Made by a program: the position numbers and the translations under genes. Source: Brachypterus glaber (taxonomy: Eukaryota > Arthropoda > Insecta > Coleoptera > Kateretidae). Taken from it: a stretch of 64,000 bases of DNA. Every line of letters begins with the position of its first letter. Positions within the stretch are counted from its first letter, which is position 1. Location of the stretch: NCBI GenBank assembly GCA_958510825.1, contig OY294050.1:45459249-45523248 (forward strand), written 5' to 3'. Under the pieces are notes generated by a model. That model was given only the letters and a program-made list of their open reading frames with translations. It did not search any database and was not told where the DNA came from. Below are positions 61,440-64,000 of this stretch, piece after piece.

Positions 61440-62520
61440 TGAGATGCGACAGGATCAGGTTGCAAGTCTGAATCTCAAAGTCTTAATCAAGATGAACTAA
61501 GAGACCTCCCCTGAGCCAATATCCTGACCTTTATTGAAAGGACTGGCAGGTTTAAGGAGGACTCAAATTAGTAAATGGCTAGGATTTCCTGTGGTGACAA
61601 AAAGGGCCATAAATGGCCTAGTGGTCCGGCTTTGGCCAACCCAAAAATTTACTACTACTACTACTACTCTTCATATAACACAGTAAACCCTCCTGTTTTC
61701 GAGAAACTTAAAACTAAAGAGATAATTTCACGTACTGAGCATCAACAGGAACTAGAAAATGGAAAAAAAAATCCATATTTTTCCATATTTTTTGTCAAAA
61801 TTTCTTTAATATACTCTACGCTGCAGCTTAACTCTCTCTGTGGGCTTTTTAAAGTTTTCGGTTTAACTATATCTATAGATTTCTTCTCATTGAATCACAG
61901 ATTTCACATATGTAAAATCTGTGCATTGAATATAATAAAAGGAAAACTAAAAAGCTGTAATTTCCAAAAAATCAATAGCCTGTAGTACAGCAAGACAGCA
62001 TTAGATGGGGTGCCCATAAATTTATGGATGGTGATATAATTATAGTGTACGAAGGGTTTTTTCCCACTGCACAATTTCACAAAGAATAGGGCAGGAGTTT
62101 TTCAAAAAAAATTTGTTTTTTGATCATCCGTTAAACAGAGATCTACAATTTTGAGTATTTTTATCGGGACTTAACACATAAAATTGCACCACAAGCAAAA
62201 TTTTTGCGCCCATTAAGGTCAAATGCTTTAAAATGAAAATTTAACGTTACAACATCTAACTTTATAATAAGAAACCCACAATAACGCCCAACATGAAAAC
62301 ATTTTGCGTTTTTTTTTAGGACCTTAAATTTAAAATCTTTGAAAAAGCTAAAATATACAAAAGTGCATTTCAGGCAAAAAGTTTTAAACATTATTTTGCA
62401 CTATTTTTGTAAGATGTTTAATAAGTGTATTTATTTTTTACCGCACAAATGCAAATTTCCCATTGCAAATTTAAATTTTCCACTGCACATGATGTGTCCA
62501 GCTTCACCTAATCTATCTAA
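61440..62520. other. Intergenic, no supported gene
   Basis: A 136-codon open frame at 61575-61985 includes a TAC microsatellite and shows no family signature. I do not annotate it as a gene. Confidence 0.5.
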
Positions 62521-62668
62521 GGACATATCCACAGGCTCGCATAAGAACGTAACACAACAATGCGATGCCGTGATTGGCTTAATGTGCCGCCATGTATCTT
62601 GTAAGCCAATCACGGAATCGTATTCTTATGTTTTATGTGCTTATGCAAGCTTCTGAATAGGCCTTTAT
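62521..62668. mobile_element. Hairpin MITE copy 4
   Basis: The most complete copy: ACATATCCACAGGCTCGCAT on the left, GCGATGCCGTGATTGGC hairpin, GCTTCTGAATAGGCC on the right. Confidence 0.85.
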
Positions 62669-62786
62669 AGATAGATCAGTAACACTTGCTAATATGATAT
62701 TTTCCTACGATCTAGTTAGTAGTTAGTGCTTAATTTCCACCCGTTGCCATGACAGCGGATTTTTGGATGTTTAGGTGTTAGGTCGT

Positions 62787-62935
62787 AGAAAAAATAGTAT
62801 ACGCACCTCGACGCAAACCTATTTCAGTACACTCCGAGTGCTTTTTTTAACCGGCTCCGGCTTGTAAAAAAAGCAGTCTCGTGCACTAAAAACTAAGTTC
62901 GCGTACTCAATGCGTAACATACTATTTCCTCACTT
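62787..62935. mobile_element. Hairpin MITE, relative of 31055-31210
   Basis: Arms GTATACGCACCTCGACGC and TCGCGTACTCAATGCGTAAC, with an inner AACCGGCTCCGGCTTG hairpin. Confidence 0.7.
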
Positions 62936-64000
62936 GCAAAAAAGTACTAAATAAAAAACTGAAGTTTAAAGTTTATTGGAATTATAAAATTTATTAAAGT
63001 TGCAGTACGAGAGACTGGGGACAAATGTAACATTTTTTTTTTCAACTTAACTGTCAATTTAGAGAAATATCTTTGGTCCAGTGACTTTTTTTCGTCAGAT
63101 CTACGTTTTTTTAGAAAAAGACGTCACGTCACGTCCAGGGGTGTTTTTTTTGGTAAAAAAGGTTTTGCGCCCATCGCTCAGGAGGAAACGTTACGGGCTT
63201 TTGTTAAACTTCTTACAAGGATTAGCATAATTCCAAAATATCAAAACTATATTCATTTTTTCTATTTTTCGACTCTTATAAGCTCATAATTACACGCATT
63301 TTGCGTCTTCTTATAGGTCTATGAGGTTTGTACTTTTTCTTCTTTTTGGTTGGCAATACAGGACAAAAGACAATCGCTTGACGTTTTCCGTGCAAAGGTC
63401 AGCACCGCTTCTAAGTTTAGTTTTCTACGAAAATTTTTACTGCGTTAAAATTGAGGCTTGATTACTTGCAGTGAAAAAGAGAAGAGCTGACTATAAAAGA
63501 TATCAAAATATAGTTTTTTCTATAATTTTCAAACATAGCGAAAATTGTAATGGCAACCCAAAACAAAAAACCCTAAATGTGTCATCAATTTAAATGTAAG
63601 TTTTTTTTTAATTTTAGAGAAAAATAGGAAAAATAGTATAAAGCACTCGTTTCATAACACGTTTTTAACGCACGAGTACAAGTTTAGAAAACGAGCCGCT
63701 TGCCGCTTCAATATGTCCATCTTCGAAGGGCCGTAGCTTCCTTGGGGCTTATTACCTTTGATGGTTTTCCATGTCTTGTGATGTAGAACCATCCCCTTTA
63801 TTTAATGCCAAAAGACTGAAAATACGGTGTATTATGTAAATATTAAAAATAAAGAAATAGATTGTGTGAAATTTTACATAACTTATTGTGTGTGTTTTAT
63901 CTGTGTTCCTAGTCCTTAAAATTTTTGAATGCACCAAAGTAAACCCTTTTATTATTCTGTTTGGAGAGGGATGTATTTTCAGGGATTCCGTATACAATAA
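62936..64000. other. Right edge: repeat fragments, no gene
   Basis: 63270-63705 is a partial copy of the 3640-4160 repeat. 63715-63840 repeats GGGCCGTAGC and ATCCCCTTTATTTAATGCC blocks seen at 8580-8640. No exon supported. Confidence 0.6.

Noticed and set aside
61575..61985. 136-codon plus frame
   Set aside because: Contains a run of tyrosines from a TAC microsatellite, no recognisable domain, no splice context.

Overview
The window is a piece of an insect nuclear genome, AT-rich and crowded with transposon debris. Three protein-coding genes are split by GT-AG introns, and two of them belong to recognisable insect families. The intron and repeat load suggests a large, repeat-inflated genome. 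A beetle is my guess, but nothing here proves the order. There are no rRNA, tRNA or prokaryotic features.

Layout. (1) 1-8.94 kb, minus strand: the first four coding exons of a mitochondrial-clan (CYP12-like) cytochrome P450. They run from the targeting peptide to the I-helix AGVDTT; the heme-binding end lies off the left edge. Its introns hold several TIR and fold-back elements and a 72-bp copy of the 3' end of its own second exon. (2) 9-20.2 kb: no gene, only repeats, including a near-identical 1.5-kb duplication (12.7-14.25 and 14.49-16.03 kb) and a 1.3-kb fold-back (18.9-20.2 kb). (3) 20.58-34.8 kb, minus strand: a complete neuroendocrine protein 7B2 gene (the PC2 chaperone) with a TATA promoter, a noncoding first exon and five coding exons, 243 aa. 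Repeat sequence lies close to several of its splice sites. Intron 3 holds a 5'-truncated LINE that itself carries a P-like THAP element and a second retro-insert.

(4) 36.8-61.1 kb, plus strand: a gene I do not recognise. It encodes a cysteine-rich protein built from very small exons (33, 36, 27, 16, 48 and 48 nt), all in frame with strong splice sites. It has two alternative kinds of last exon: a basic, soluble-looking tail at 59.4 kb and an acidic-plus-hydrophobic tail at 60.5 kb. The second kind is present twice in an almost exact 310-bp tandem duplication. Its last large intron holds a LINE with two long ORFs (53.1-57.3 kb). The ORF2 frame has no early AUG, but it opens exactly at a U-UUU-UUU heptamer in the ORF1 frame. 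(5) 61.1-64 kb: MITEs and unassigned AT-rich sequence.

No pathway links the three genes. 7B2 acts in the regulated secretory pathway, the P450 in mitochondria, and the cysteine-rich protein is probably extracellular if a signal-peptide exon, not found here, exists. The least ordinary items are the microexon gene with its duplicated terminal exon, the P-like THAP element, the possible -1 frameshift in the LINE, and the P450 exon fragment beside a fold-back.
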